Shown here one piece after another: positions 1 to 8,535 of a stretch of DNA of 59,067 nt (positions within the stretch are counted from its first letter, which is position 1; each line of letters starts with the position of its first letter). This stretch comes from Lachnospiraceae bacterium. Its GTDB lineage: Bacteria > Bacillota > Clostridia > Lachnospirales > Lachnospiraceae. The notes under the pieces are model-generated. The model was given only the letters and a program-made list of their open reading frames with translations. It was not told the origin of the DNA and searched no databases. Where the stretch lies: NCBI GenBank assembly GCA_022792885.1, contig JAAWBX010000021.1:1-59067 (forward strand). Reading direction: 5' to 3'. The translations under genes were made by a program, and so were the position numbers.

Positions 1-1
1 T

Positions 2-109
2 CAGCCTTATGTTCCAAAGGCTTAGATCCTTTTCCCTTTCCAGCCTGCCTGACAGCAGGTCTTGTTGTCGTACTCTTTTTTCTATTAAATTTTCTTTTGA
101 TTTTTTCAT
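2..109 (-). CDS. Possible 5' end of a divergent gene, cut by the window start
   Basis: An ATG at 107-109 on the minus strand opens a frame of 36 codons that runs off the window edge without a stop. The product would begin MKKSKENLIEKRVRQQ and is very rich in Lys, Glu and Arg. No convincing ribosome binding site precedes the ATG, and 36 open codons is not significant on its own. It would be divergent from the rpmG operon. No family is recognised. Confidence 0.25.
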   Translation of the reverse strand, partial: MKKSKENLIEKRVRQQDLLSGRLEREKDLSLWNIRL

Positions 110-337
110 TTATCTACTTGACTTTTAATAGTTGGTCTTTCGCATGAGTTTATTATAGCGGGTAACCGGTCCGGCCGCAAGCTGTTAGAAGGGGCCGATG
201 CGCCGGGCGGCCCCTGATCGCCCGGTCCGGCTTTTCCTGAAAAAAGCCTTGACGGCTTTAAGGCACTGTGATATAGTGAGAACAAGAAAGAAAAGGTCTT
301 TTTTTTTTGACCTATTTTGGTATGGAGGGAAAAACTT
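110..337. other. Intergenic region upstream of rpmG
   Basis: No gene is seen here. The region holds the rpmG promoter (249-277) and a GC-rich stretch around 166-235 in which CCGGTCCGG occurs twice and GGGGCC (191-196) can pair with GGCCCC (209-214). These could form hairpins, but there is no clear T-run after them, so I do not call a terminator. Confidence 0.4.
249..277 (+). promoter_or_regulatory. Sigma-A promoter of the rpmG-secE-nusG operon
   Basis: TTGACG at 249-254 is followed by a 17-base spacer and TATAGT at 272-277, close to the sigma-A consensus. It sits about 60 bases before rpmG and is the only good promoter upstream of the secE/nusG genes. Confidence 0.8.
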
Positions 338-499
338 ATGGCAGCAAGCAAGAGAACGAGAGTAACGCTGGAGTGTACGGAGTGCAAGCACCGGAATTAT
401 AATCTGACGAAGGATAAGAAGACGCATCCGGAGAGAATGGAGACAAAAAAATACTGCAAATTCTGCCAGACCCATACGCTTCATAAAGAAACGAAGTAA
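338..499 (+). CDS. rpmG: 50S ribosomal protein L33
   Basis: Small zinc-ribbon protein of the large ribosomal subunit, 53 residues, within the usual length for L33. Two CxxC pairs are visible (CTEC near the N-terminus and CKFC near the C-terminus), which is the zinc-binding form of L33, together with the conserved run ending in THTLHKETK. The frame is open upstream to a TTG at 317, but the ATG at 338 is the real start: GGAGGG lies at 324-329 and the family begins [17 protein letters not shown]. First gene of the secE/nusG operon, an arrangement common in Firmicutes. Confidence 0.95.
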   Translation: MAASKRTRVTLECTECKHRNYNLTKDKKTHPERMETKKYCKFCQTHTLHKETK

Positions 500-534
500 T
501 CAATGCCTTATTGAAATAAGAAAGAGAGACGGTT

Positions 535-729
535 ATGGAAGAAGCAAAAAAACAGGGTAAGAAAAGTGTTTTCAAGAATTTGAAGGTCGAATTTGGCAAG
601 ATTATTTGGCTGGACAAGAAGACATTTATTCGCCAGACCTCAGCGGTCGTCGCTTCCGCGGTTTTTCTTGGCCTTTTGATCGCGCTTCTTGATTTCGTGA
701 TCAAGTATGGCATGAACTTTATACTGTAA
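535..729 (+). CDS. secE: Preprotein translocase subunit SecE
   Basis: Small essential subunit of the SecYEG channel in the cytoplasmic membrane, 64 residues, typical of the short single-span SecE of Gram-positive bacteria. The basic N-terminus and the amphipathic helix (FKNLKVEFGKIIWLDKKTFIRQT, about residues 13-35) are followed by one membrane segment (about 36-58). It lies between rpmG and nusG with short gaps, the conserved rpmG-secE-nusG order. The ribosome binding site (AAGAGAGA) is weak. Confidence 0.93.
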   Translation: MEEAKKQGKKSVFKNLKVEFGKIIWLDKKTFIRQTSAVVASAVFLGLLIALLDFVIKYGMNFIL

Positions 730-746
730 TAAGGCAGGGTGAATAT

Positions 747-1277
747 ATGGCAGAGGCAAACTGGTATGTGGTACATACCTATTCGGGTTATGAGAATAAA
801 GTCAAGATGGACATTGAGAAGACCATTGAAAATCGCAGGCTTCATGATTTGATACAGGAAGTAGCCGTTCCCCTGGAAGACGTAGTGGAAGTGAAGAATG
901 GTGTCCGCAGACAGGTTCAGAAGAAGATGTTTCCCGGCTATGTGCTGGTGAAGATGATCATGACCGACGAAACCTGGTATGTGGTCCGGAATACCCGTGG
1001 TGTGACCGGTTTTGTGGGACCCGGTTCCAAGCCGGTTCCTTTGAGCGCGGCCGAGATGCGCAATCTCGGGATCCAGTCCGCGGGCGAAGGCGGCGCGAAT
1101 GTGGTGATCGATTTTGAGGTGGGCGACACGGTGACGGTTATCACGGGCGTCTGGGAGAATACGGTGGGCGTGATCCATTCCATCAACGAGAGCAAGCAGA
1201 GCGTTACGATCCATGTGGACATGTTCGGCCGGGAGACGCCGGTGGAACTGAATTTTACGGAAGTGAAGAAGATGTAG
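747..1277 (+). CDS. nusG: Transcription termination/antitermination factor NusG
   Basis: NusG binds RNA polymerase and modulates pausing and termination. The 176-residue protein has the NGN domain (ANWYVVHTYSGYENKV at the start, MFPGYVLVKM, VRNTRGVTGFVG) in about residues 1-115 and a C-terminal KOW domain (about 120-176; FEVGDTVTVITGVWENTVGVI). Length and both domains are standard. It starts 17 bases after secE and is followed by a 138-base leader before rplK. Confidence 0.97.
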   Translation: MAEANWYVVHTYSGYENKVKMDIEKTIENRRLHDLIQEVAVPLEDVVEVKNGVRRQVQKKMFPGYVLVKMIMTDETWYVVRNTRGVTGFVGPGSKPVPLSAAEMRNLGIQSAGEGGANVVIDFEVGDTVTVITGVWENTVGVIHSINESKQSVTIHVDMFGRETPVELNFTEVKKM

Positions 1278-1415
1278 CAGGCGCCTTGCTGTTTTCTTGA
1301 CAGACGAGGCGGCATGAGGGGATATCTGTCCGCGTGAGCGGTTAAGATATAAGAAGGAAACGTGGGAGGGAACTCCCCCGCAAACACCACACTTTATATT
1401 TTAGGAGGTGCCGAA
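1278..1415 (+). promoter_or_regulatory. nusG-rplK spacer with hairpin leader
   Basis: This 138-base gap holds a TTGACA at 1297-1302 with only a poor -10 near 1321 (GATATC), and a GTGGGAG...CTCCCCC hairpin around 1360-1378. A promoter or mRNA leader for the L11-L1 genes is plausible, because these operons are often controlled at the mRNA, but I cannot match a named regulatory motif. Confidence 0.3.
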
Positions 1416-1841
1416 ATGGCAAAAAAAGTCACAGGATACATCAAGTTGCAGATTCCTGCGGGCAAGGCTACCCCTGCTCCGCCGGTAGGCCCGGCTCTGG
1501 GCCAGCACGGTGTAAACATTGTACAATTTACCAAGGAATTTAACGCGAGAACGGCCGATCAGGGCGATTTAATTATTCCTGTTGTTATTACTGTTTACGC
1601 GGACAGAAGCTTCAGTTTTATTACGAAGACTCCGCCGGCTGCCGTACTGTTGAAGAAGGCTGCCAATATCAAGTCCGGTTCCGGCGCGCCGAACAAGACG
1701 AAAGTCGCTACGATTTCCAAGGCGAAGTGCGAGGAGATCGCTCAGTTGAAGATGCCCGATTTAAACGCCGCTTCCCTGGAGGCCGCTACGAGCATGATTA
1801 TGGGAACCGCCCGCAGCATGGGCATCGCCGTAACAGAATAA
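1416..1841 (+). CDS. rplK: 50S ribosomal protein L11
   Basis: Component of the GTPase-associated centre of the 50S subunit, binding 23S rRNA. The 141-residue product matches the family length exactly. The N-terminal domain begins [29 protein letters not shown] and the C-terminal RNA-binding domain ends with the conserved [11 protein letters not shown]. The frame is open upstream to 1362, but ATG 1416 is chosen because AGGAGGTG stands at 1403-1410 and the family starts MAKKV. It precedes rplA. Confidence 0.97.
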   Translation: MAKKVTGYIKLQIPAGKATPAPPVGPALGQHGVNIVQFTKEFNARTADQGDLIIPVVITVYADRSFSFITKTPPAAVLLKKAANIKSGSGAPNKTKVATISKAKCEEIAQLKMPDLNAASLEAATSMIMGTARSMGIAVTE

Positions 1842-1896
1842 TAGAATATGTGGAAGGGACGTTTCCGTTCCGTTTGTACCACCAGGAGGTTAATTC
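1842..1896 (+). promoter_or_regulatory. Leader between rplK and rplA, possible L1-binding hairpin
   Basis: The 55-base gap contains GGAAGGGACG...CCGTTCC-type complementarity and GTGG...CCAC outer pairing before the AGGAGGT of rplA. L1 is known to repress its own mRNA through a hairpin resembling its rRNA site; assignment to this hairpin is inference. Confidence 0.3.
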
Positions 1897-2592
1897 ATGA
1901 AAAGAGGAAAGAAATATAAAGAAGCCGCCAAACTGATCGATCGCACCGTGCAGTACGACGTTGCCGAAGCGATTGCGCTCGTTAAGAAAGCGGCTACCGC
2001 GAAGTTTGACGAGACTGTGGAACTGCATATCCGGACCGGCTGTGACGGACGTCATGCGGATCAGCAGATCCGGGGCGCCGTGGTTCTTCCGAACGGGACC
2101 GGCAAGACCGTGCGCGTGCTGGTGTTTGCCAAAGGGCCGAAGGCGGATGAAGCTCAGGCTGCCGGCGCGGATTTTGTGGGGGCCGAGGAACTGGTTCCGA
2201 AGATCCAGAACGAAGGCTGGCTGGATTTTGACGTTGTGATCGCAACGCCGGATATGATGGGCGTGGTTGGCCGTCTGGGCCGTGTTCTGGGTCCGAAGGG
2301 CCTGATGCCGAACCCGAAAACCGGTACCGTGACCATGGATGTTGCGAAAGCGGTTCAGGAAGTGAAGGCAGGTAAGATCGAATATCGTCTGGACAAGACG
2401 AATATTATTCACTGCCCGATTGGGAAAGCTTCCTTTACGGAAGAGAAATTGCAGGAGAACTTTGACGCGCTGATGGCCGCCATTATGAAGGCGAAACCGT
2501 CCGCGGTTAAGGGTGCGTTTTTGAGAAGCGTGACGCTGACGAGCACCATGGGACCCGGCGTAAAGCTGAACCCCGTGAAAGTAGCGCAGTAA
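1897..2592 (+). CDS. rplA: 50S ribosomal protein L1
   Basis: Forms the mobile L1 stalk of the large subunit near the E site. The 231-residue length is typical. Conserved stretches include ELHIRTGCD near residues 45-55, LPNGTGK, the [15 protein letters not shown] loop that contacts rRNA, and GPGVKLNP at the end. An AGGAGGT at 1883-1889 precedes the ATG. It is followed by a separate promoter and the L10 leader, so L10/L12 can be expressed independently of L11/L1. Confidence 0.97.
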   Translation: MKRGKKYKEAAKLIDRTVQYDVAEAIALVKKAATAKFDETVELHIRTGCDGRHADQQIRGAVVLPNGTGKTVRVLVFAKGPKADEAQAAGADFVGAEELVPKIQNEGWLDFDVVIATPDMMGVVGRLGRVLGPKGLMPNPKTGTVTMDVAKAVQEVKAGKIEYRLDKTNIIHCPIGKASFTEEKLQENFDALMAAIMKAKPSAVKGAFLRSVTLTSTMGPGVKLNPVKVAQ

Positions 2593-2596
2593 CTGC

Positions 2597-2625
2597 TTGA
2601 CAGCTCCGAAGTATTGTGTTATTTT
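2597..2625 (+). promoter_or_regulatory. Internal promoter for the L10-L12 genes
   Basis: TTGACA at 2597-2602, 17 bases, then TATTTT at 2620-2625 preceded by TGT (extended -10). It begins just after the rplA stop and would start transcription at the 5' end of the L10 leader. Confidence 0.6.
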
Positions 2626-2629
2626 ATAT

Positions 2630-2785
2630 AAGTGTGTTTTCACACAGAAACTGCCGAAGACAGCAGGTACGCAAAGGGGGTTCCCCGCGCGTGTAAGTCG
2701 TATCGGACGCCTGCCGAGGAAGAAAAGATTGAAGCTGTGAATCTTTATGCCCTCTTCTGTCTGGCGCGGAAGAGGGTTTTGCTGT
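2630..2785 (+). ncRNA. L10 ribosomal leader with attenuator
   Basis: Autoregulatory mRNA leader bound by L10(L12)4. The characteristic kink-turn strands are visible: GCCGAAGACAGCAGG at about 2653-2667 and CCTGCCGAGGA at about 2710-2720. A further hairpin (AAAGATT...AATCTTT) and then an intrinsic terminator follow, with CCCTCTTC (2750-2757) pairing GAAGAGGG (2769-2776) and a T-run from 2777. This is the standard Firmicute arrangement in which excess L10 favours termination before rplJ. Confidence 0.85.
2750..2782 (+). terminator. Attenuator terminator within the L10 leader
   Basis: An 8-bp perfect stem (CCCTCTTC at 2750-2757 with GAAGAGGG at 2769-2776) is followed by TTTT at 2777-2780. A second hairpin lies downstream around 2788-2824 (CCTGCGCGAAA with TTTCGCAGG) and lacks a T-run. 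Confidence 0.75.
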
Positions 2786-2874
2786 TTCCTGCGCGAAACC
2801 GCCGGCAACGGGGATTTCGCAGGTTTCGGATATTCATCATCGGCGGTACAAAATAAAAGAAGGAGGTACCAATC

Positions 2875-3375
2875 ATGGCAAAGGTTGAATTAAAACAGCC
2901 GGTAGTCGCGGAGATTTCCGAACTGTTGAACGGCGCTAAGGCGGCCGTGCTGGCGGATTACCGTGGCCTGACCGTGGAAGAAGACACCAAACTTCGCAAG
3001 ACTTGCAGAGAAGCCGGTGTAACTTACAAGGTATATAAGAACACGATGATCCGTTTTGCGATCAAAGGAACGGAATTTGAGAGTCTGTCTTCCCATCTGG
3101 AAGGACCGACTGCGATTGCGGTTTCCAAAGAGGACGCCGCGGCTCCCGCGAAGATTTTGTTTAATTACAGCAAGAACGCGGAAGCTCTGGAATTAAAAGC
3201 CGGCGTGGTAGAAGGCGCTTATTACGACGAAAAGGGCATCAAAGTGATCGCCACGATTCCGGGCAGAGAAGAGCTTTTGGGAAGACTGCTCGGAAGCATG
3301 CAGTCTCCGATCGCGAACTTCGCGAGAGTGCTTAAGCAGATCGCGGAGAAAGACGGCGAGACGGCCGAGGCGTAA
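2875..3375 (+). CDS. rplJ: 50S ribosomal protein L10
   Basis: Anchors the L7/L12 dimers to the ribosome and acts as autoregulator of this transcript through the upstream leader. The 166-residue product has the L10 N-terminal globular region (VLADYRGLTVEEDTKLRKTCREAGVTYKVYKNTM, about residues 23-60) and the C-terminal helix that binds L12 (SPIANFARVLKQIAEK). AAGGAGGT at 2861-2868 sets the start. Confidence 0.97.
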   Translation: MAKVELKQPVVAEISELLNGAKAAVLADYRGLTVEEDTKLRKTCREAGVTYKVYKNTMIRFAIKGTEFESLSSHLEGPTAIAVSKEDAAAPAKILFNYSKNAEALELKAGVVEGAYYDEKGIKVIATIPGREELLGRLLGSMQSPIANFARVLKQIAEKDGETAEA

Positions 3376-3488
3376 TTTTTCAGGGGAAGTTCCCTGCTAT
3401 CCGCCGGAGGGCGGTACAAGATACCCGAAAGACGGGAGACACGGGGCGGACGTCCCGGAATTATCAATGAATAACGGAGGAAAATAAA

Positions 3489-3860
3489 ATGGCAAAGTTG
3501 ACTACGGCTGAGTTTATCGAAGCGATCAAAGAGTTATCCGTATTGGAACTGAACGAACTGGTAAAAGCCTGTGAAGAAGAGTTTGGCGTGTCTGCGGCTG
3601 CCGGCGTGGTAGTGGCGGCTGCCGGCCCGGCTGAAGCTGCGGAGGAGAAGACCGAATTTGACGTGGAGCTGACGGAAGCCGGCCCGAACAAAGTTAAAGT
3701 TATTAAGATCGTCCGTGATTTGACCGGTCTGGGCCTGAAGGAAGCGAAGGAAGCGGTAGACGGCGCTCCGAAGGTGCTGAAAGAAGCGGTTTCCAAGGAA
3801 GAAGCGGAAGCGGCCAAAGCTTCTCTGGAAGCGGAAGGCGCCAAAGTTACGCTCAAATAA
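3489..3860 (+). CDS. rplL: 50S ribosomal protein L7/L12
   Basis: Multicopy stalk protein recruiting translational GTPases. The 123-residue product has an N-terminal dimerisation helix region ([30 protein letters not shown]), an alanine-rich hinge (about 37-53) and the C-terminal domain ([42 protein letters not shown]). It is separated from rplJ by a 113-base leader without a clear terminator and closes the operon. rpoB does not follow. Confidence 0.97.
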   Translation: MAKLTTAEFIEAIKELSVLELNELVKACEEEFGVSAAAGVVVAAAGPAEAAEEKTEFDVELTEAGPNKVKVIKIVRDLTGLGLKEAKEAVDGAPKVLKEAVSKEEAEAAKASLEAEGAKVTLK

Positions 3861-3890
3861 GAAACGCTTGCGCGAAAATCAAGAAACAGA

Positions 3891-3920
3891 GCACTCCGGA
3901 TTTTTTCGGAGTGCTTTTCC
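3891..3920 (+). terminator. Terminator after rplL
   Basis: GCACTCCG at 3891-3898 pairs with CGGAGTGC at 3907-3914, with TTTT at 3914-3918. It ends the ribosomal protein operon. Confidence 0.85.
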
Positions 3921-3977
3921 CCTTACAGATACGTGTATGTGATACCCGGAGGGTATACGAACGCTAAGGAGAAGAAG

Positions 3978-5711
3978 ATGGTGCGGAAGGTAGTGGACGC
4001 CGTCATGGGGAGAGAACCCTTTGACACAGTAATACGAAACGTACAGATCGTACAGGTCTGCTCCGGTGAGATAATCCCCGGAGATATTGGCATAGCCTCA
4101 GGAAAAGTGGCTTTTGTCGGAAATTTGGAAGAAGACTGTCAGGCTGGTGAAGTGATCGAAGGGAACGGTCGCTATGCAGTGCCTGGCTTTCTTGATTCCC
4201 ATATGCATTTGGAGAGCAGTATGATGACCCCGGCGCATTTTGCCGAGGCGGTGCTGCCGAAGGGGACGACCGCCGTGGCGGCGGACCCCCATGAGATCGG
4301 AAATGTGATGGGGGCCGAAGGGGTTTCGCTTCTCTGCGAAATGACCCGGGATCTCCCGCTTCATGTATATATGATGGCGCCGTCGACGATTCCCTCGGCC
4401 CCCGGTTTTGAAAATTCCGGCGCGGATATTCGGGCGGAGGAAGTGAGGCGGATGCTTCGTTTCCCGGGAGTGATCGGCCTGGGCGAGGTGATGGATTTTA
4501 ACGGGGTTGCGGACGGCGACCCGCGGATGATGGAGATCGTTCAGGCGGCCCTTGAGAGCGGCCTTCTCCTGGACGGCCATGTGCCGGCGTTTAAAGGGCG
4601 GAGACTTCAGGCGTTCGCGGCTTCCGGGATTGACTGCGACCATACCTATATGGATCCGGAGATCGCGGCGGAGAAGCTCAGGTACGGGATGTGCGTTCAG
4701 ATACAGGAACGTTTTCTGACGTCGGAGCTGATGGCTTACCTGGAACGGTGCCCGGTGCAAAACCGGATTATGCTGGTGACGGACGACGTGCCTTTGAGCC
4801 GCCTTGCTTCGGAGGGGCATCTGGATTCCGTGGTGAGGAAGGCGATTCGTCTGGGCTTAAGCCCGATGAAAGCGATTCGCTATGTCACGTTGAACGCGGC
4901 GGACCGCTTAAGGCTTCCCCGTCGGGGTGCGATCGCGCCGGGGCGGTACGCGGATATTCTTTTGCTGGATTCGCTGGAGGAGATCCGGGTGTCCGCCGTA
5001 TTTTCGGACGGGATTTTGGTGGCGAAGGACGGGCGTATGGTGAGACCGCTGGTCTCAAAGCCTTTCCCCCGGTCGGCGTATCGGACGATGAAGCTGGCGC
5101 CTTTGTCGGAGGAGGATTTTAAGGTGCGGGCGAAGGGCAGCCGGGTTCTGGTGAATGTGATTGAGCAGGACGGGAAGACTTCCCGTACGGAGCTTCGGCA
5201 GGTCTGGTTCCCGCTGAGGGACGGGTGTCTTGCGATGCCGGAAGGGATCGCGAAGATGGCGGTATTTAACCGTTATGGTAGAACGGACGGGCGGCAGATC
5301 GGCTTTCTCAGCAATATGGGAGGATTTCGGGGGGCGCTTGCCACGACATATGCGCACGACTGCCACAATTTGATCGTTTACGGCAGCAACGAGGCGGATA
5401 TGTGCAAAGCGGCGAATTTGCTGATTGAATGCGGCGGCGGCGTGGCGGCCGTTCGGGACGGGGAAGTCCTTTCCCGGATTCCGCTTCCGATCGCGGGACT
5501 TTTGTGTGAAGATCCGATGCCTCTTTTGGCGGAGAAATTCGAGGGCTTCGTGAAGGCCGCGAAGGAGATGGGCTTGAATCACGGGGAGGTTTTGACGTTT
5601 ATCACGCTGATGGCCCTGGCGGTTTCGCCGAAGGTGAAGCTGACGGACGCGGGGCTGGTGGACGCGGTAAACAAAAAGTTTCTTCCGCTGATAGTCCGGA
5701 CGATAGAGTAG
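3978..5711 (+). CDS. ade: Adenine deaminase
   Basis: Amidohydrolase-superfamily enzyme converting adenine to hypoxanthine and ammonia in purine salvage. From ATG 3978 the product is 577 residues, the length known for Bacillus-type Ade. The metal site HMHLESSMMTP and the family motif ADPHEIGNVMG are visible, followed by ITLMALAVSPKVKLTDAGLVD near the C-terminus. The frame is open upstream to 3933, but AAGGAG (3966-3971) and family length favour 3978. The next gene starts immediately after its stop, so it may be co-transcribed with the ABC transporter. No purine riboswitch fits in the short upstream gap. Confidence 0.93.
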   Translation: MVRKVVDAVMGREPFDTVIRNVQIVQVCSGEIIPGDIGIASGKVAFVGNLEEDCQAGEVIEGNGRYAVPGFLDSHMHLESSMMTPAHFAEAVLPKGTTAVAADPHEIGNVMGAEGVSLLCEMTRDLPLHVYMMAPSTIPSAPGFENSGADIRAEEVRRMLRFPGVIGLGEVMDFNGVADGDPRMMEIVQAALESGLLLDGHVPAFKGRRLQAFAASGIDCDHTYMDPEIAAEKLRYGMCVQIQERFLTSELMAYLERCPVQNRIMLVTDDVPLSRLASEGHLDSVVRKAIRLGLSPMKAIRYVTLNAADRLRLPRRGAIAPGRYADILLLDSLEEIRVSAVFSDGILVAKDGRMVRPLVSKPFPRSAYRTMKLAPLSEEDFKVRAKGSRVLVNVIEQDGKTSRTELRQVWFPLRDGCLAMPEGIAKMAVFNRYGRTDGRQIGFLSNMGGFRGALATTYAHDCHNLIVYGSNEADMCKAANLLIECGGGVAAVRDGEVLSRIPLPIAGLLCEDPMPLLAEKFEGFVKAAKEMGLNHGEVLTFITLMALAVSPKVKLTDAGLVDAVNKKFLPLIVRTIE

Positions 5712-6563
5712 ATGAGGATACCGAAGATGAAACAGAAAAAGAGTGCTTTTTTGCTGGCTTTGCCGGCTCTGATAGCTCTTCTGGCGTTTTTTGTGGCGCC
5801 GATGGTATATATTCTGGTGAATACGCTGCAGGCGAGCGGCCTGGATAATTTTGTGAAATTTTTCAGCGACAGTTTTTATCTGGATATCCTGAAGACGACT
5901 TTATGGGTGTCCGTGAAGGTGACGGTCCTCTGTTTGCTTCTCGGGTATCCGACGGCTTATTTCATGGCGAGGACGCAGTCCCGGATGAAAAATGTGCTGA
6001 TGATCGTGATTTTGTTCCCGTTTTTGGTCAGCGCGGTGGTTCGCTCCTACGGCTGGATGGTTATTCTGGGAAATAAAGGGATTCTCAATCAGATTTTGCA
6101 GGGGATCGGGTTGATCAAGACACCTCTTAAGATCATGAATACGGAGACGGCGGTCGTCATTGGCCTGGTACATCTGCTCCTGCCCTATATGATCCTGTCG
6201 ATCACCGGCGTGGTTCAGAGCATCGATAAAAATATTGAGTACGCCTCCTACAGCCTGGGAGCGAATCCGTTTGAGACGTTTCGGAAGGTTGTGTTCCCTT
6301 TGAGCGCGCCGGGGATCATTTCCGGATGTATCCTGGTGTTCACCATGAGCATGACTTCCTATGTAACGCCGAAGCTGCTTGGCGGCTCCAAATTCCGGAT
6401 GATGAGTACGATGGTATTTCAGGAAGTGAACGTGAATTTTAACTGGGGCCTGGCTTCGGCCATCAGCTATATCCTGTTGTTTACGATTCTGATTATCCTG
6501 TTGATCGCCAATTACGCGACGGCAGGGATCGAGCGCAGAGTAGGGGGTGGCAAACATGCATGA
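5712..6563 (+). CDS. ABC transporter permease, PotB-type
   Basis: Inner-membrane permease of the spermidine/putrescine-type (PotB/PotH) family, 283 residues with about six membrane segments. The EAA loop that contacts the ATPase is seen as YSLGANPFETFRKVVFPLSAPGI (about residues 175-200). The start at 5712 abuts the ade stop. A second ATG at 5727, with GAGG at 5714-5717, is equally possible and would remove five residues. It pairs with the PotC-type permease that follows. Substrate cannot be read from sequence; linkage to ade allows a purine-related solute, but polyamines are the family default. Confidence 0.85.
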   Translation: MRIPKMKQKKSAFLLALPALIALLAFFVAPMVYILVNTLQASGLDNFVKFFSDSFYLDILKTTLWVSVKVTVLCLLLGYPTAYFMARTQSRMKNVLMIVILFPFLVSAVVRSYGWMVILGNKGILNQILQGIGLIKTPLKIMNTETAVVIGLVHLLLPYMILSITGVVQSIDKNIEYASYSLGANPFETFRKVVFPLSAPGIISGCILVFTMSMTSYVTPKLLGGSKFRMMSTMVFQEVNVNFNWGLASAISYILLFTILIILLIANYATAGIERRVGGGKHA

Positions 6564-7350
6564 GAATCGGACAGGTTGGGTGAGCCGGATCGTGACGGCT
6601 CTGGTGTTTCTGTTTTTGCTGGCGCCGCTTCTGGTGGTTATTCTGGCCTCCTTCAGTCCGACGCCGATCGTGACGTTTCCGCCCAAAGGGTTTTCCCTGG
6701 AATGGTATCGGAATATTTTTACGTCCTCGACGAATTTCCTGGACGGATTTGTCAAGAGTATTGAGGTTGCGGCGATCGCGACGGTTGTCGATATCTTTAT
6801 CGGGGTGACGGCGGCTCTGAGCGTGAGCCGGTATTCTTTTAAGGGGAGGGAGCTTCTGATCGCTTTTTTCACCTCGCCCATGTATGTGCCGTCCATCGCC
6901 TTCGCGTTTGTGCTTCTGCAGGTGACGAGCCGGATCGGCGGCGTGTCCGGAATGTTCAAGATTCTGATCGGCCATATGATTATTATTATGCCGTATATTG
7001 TTCGCAATACCTTATCGGTGCTGGCCTCCTTTAACTGGACGTTGGAGGACGCGGCGGCCAGCCTGGGCGCGAATCCGGTGCAGACGTTTTTTAAAGTGAC
7101 GATTCCTCTGGCAAAACCCGGTATTATCGCCGGGGCCATGCTGGCGTTTTTGTATTCCTTTGATGAAGCGGTTTTAAGCAGTCTTTTAAGTTCTCCGAAA
7201 TTCATCACTTTGCCGGTGCGTATCATGAACTATATGGAACTTTCCTTTGATCCGACGCTGGCGGCGATCTCGACGATCCTGATTCTCATGTCCCTGTCGC
7301 TGATCGTTTTGATGGAGCGTTTTCTGGGGCTGGACATGTTCTTGAAATAG
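6556..7350 (+). CDS. ABC transporter permease, PotC-type
   Basis: Second permease of the importer, 264 residues from ATG 6556, related to PotC/PotI. Six hydrophobic segments and an EAA loop (AAASLGANPVQTFFKVTIPLAKPGI, about residues 160-185) are seen. The frame is open to GTG 6547, but AGGGGG (6542-6547) is best spaced for ATG 6556. The start overlaps the end of the PotB-type gene by 8 bases, indicating translational coupling. Confidence 0.85.
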   Translation: MHENRTGWVSRIVTALVFLFLLAPLLVVILASFSPTPIVTFPPKGFSLEWYRNIFTSSTNFLDGFVKSIEVAAIATVVDIFIGVTAALSVSRYSFKGRELLIAFFTSPMYVPSIAFAFVLLQVTSRIGGVSGMFKILIGHMIIIMPYIVRNTLSVLASFNWTLEDAAASLGANPVQTFFKVTIPLAKPGIIAGAMLAFLYSFDEAVLSSLLSSPKFITLPVRIMNYMELSFDPTLAAISTILILMSLSLIVLMERFLGLDMFLK

Positions 7351-7363
7351 GGAGGAGAAACGA

Positions 7364-8440
7364 ATGGCAACGTTAAAGTTAGAAGCACTGACAAAGAAGT
7401 TTGAAGATATGACTGCGGTCGATCATATGAATCTGGAAGTGGCCGACGGGGAGATGATCGCGCTTTTGGGCGGCAGCGGGTGCGGTAAGACGACGACGCT
7501 TCGGATGATCGCCGGTTTTACGACGCCGACGGAGGGCGATATCTGGATCGACGGCGAGCGGGTGAACGAGCTTCCTTCTTATAAGAGGAATGTCGGGATC
7601 TTTTTTCAGAATTACGCCCTGTTTCCGCATTTAACTACGTTTGATAATATTGCGTTCGGATTGAAACTGAAAAAACTTCCGAAGGATGTGGTGAAGGAAA
7701 AAGTGAGGAAGATTCTCTCGCTGGTTCAGCTGGAGGGGATGGAGAAACGTTTTCCGAAGGAACTGTCCGGCGGGCAGCAGCAGAGGGTGGCGCTGGCCAG
7801 AGCTCTTGTGATGGAGCCGGCGGTTCTTCTTCTGGACGAGCCTTTATCCAATCTGGACGCGAAGCTTCGGGTGGAGATGCAGGTGGAGATCAAGCGGATT
7901 CAGAAGGAAGTAGGGATCACGACGATCATCGTAACGCATGACCAGGAGGAGGCGGTTTCCCTGGCTGACCGGGTGATCGTGATGAACGCGGGCAGGATTT
8001 TGCAGGTGGGAAGCCCGAAGGAAGTGTTCGATTGTCCTGTGAGTCCTTTCGTGGCGGATTTCATGGGATTCGGAAATATTTTTTCCGGCCGACTGGCGAG
8101 GTTTCGAGACGGCCGCGGAGAGATTCTCTGCGGGCAGGAGACGTTGTATGCGCCGGAGGCGTCCTGTAAAGGAATCGAGGAGGGCGAAGAGGTGACGCTT
8201 GCGATCCGTCCGGAGAATCTGATTTTGGCGGAGGCCCCGGGGAGAAATGTGCTGGGCGGCCGGATTCGAAACGTGACCTATAAAGGGCATATGACCCGCC
8301 TGGAGGTGAAGGATTGCCTGGCAGAGCAGGATTTGTATCTTTCCGTTCACGATTACGAAGGGGAGGGAGCCGGCACGCCGGTGCGGGTGTGCCTGCCGGA
8401 GGAGAAGCTTCTGGTGTATCCGAGGGAACAATGGTCGTAA
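7364..8440 (+). CDS. ABC transporter ATP-binding protein, PotA-type
   Basis: ATPase of the same importer, 358 residues. Walker A GGSGCGKTTT (about residues 36-45), Q-loop FFQNYALFPH, signature LSGGQQQRVALARAL and Walker B VLLLDEPLSNLDA are intact. The C-terminal part (about 240-358; LAIRPENLILAE) is a TOBE-type domain typical of PotA/CysA-like ATPases. GGGAGGAG precedes the ATG, and it follows the PotC-type permease by 13 bases. Confidence 0.9.
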   Translation: MATLKLEALTKKFEDMTAVDHMNLEVADGEMIALLGGSGCGKTTTLRMIAGFTTPTEGDIWIDGERVNELPSYKRNVGIFFQNYALFPHLTTFDNIAFGLKLKKLPKDVVKEKVRKILSLVQLEGMEKRFPKELSGGQQQRVALARALVMEPAVLLLDEPLSNLDAKLRVEMQVEIKRIQKEVGITTIIVTHDQEEAVSLADRVIVMNAGRILQVGSPKEVFDCPVSPFVADFMGFGNIFSGRLARFRDGRGEILCGQETLYAPEASCKGIEEGEEVTLAIRPENLILAEAPGRNVLGGRIRNVTYKGHMTRLEVKDCLAEQDLYLSVHDYEGEGAGTPVRVCLPEEKLLVYPREQWS

Positions 8441-8535
8441 CGGTACGGGCGTTAAGACATGCGCAGCAAGGCCGGAGAAGAGATTTTCAAAGGCCCTGAT
8501 ATAGATCTGCGAATATTCATCAGGAGGAGAAAAAG

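Noticed and set aside
1798-2808. Long minus-strand ORF (336 codons) across rplA
   Set aside because: Antisense to the clearly conserved rplA; the product is rich in His and Arg as expected from a mirror frame.
3376-3488. Terminator or regulatory RNA between rplJ and rplL
   Set aside because: A CAGGGGA...TTCCCTG hairpin is visible, but without a T-run or a known motif; treated as ordinary spacer.
3921-3977. Purine riboswitch upstream of adenine deaminase
   Set aside because: The gap from the rplL terminator to the ade start is under 60 bases and has no three-way-junction pattern.
5901-7226. Minus-strand ORF (441 codons) across the permease genes
   Set aside because: Mirror frame of two clear permease genes; no membrane or domain signature of its own.
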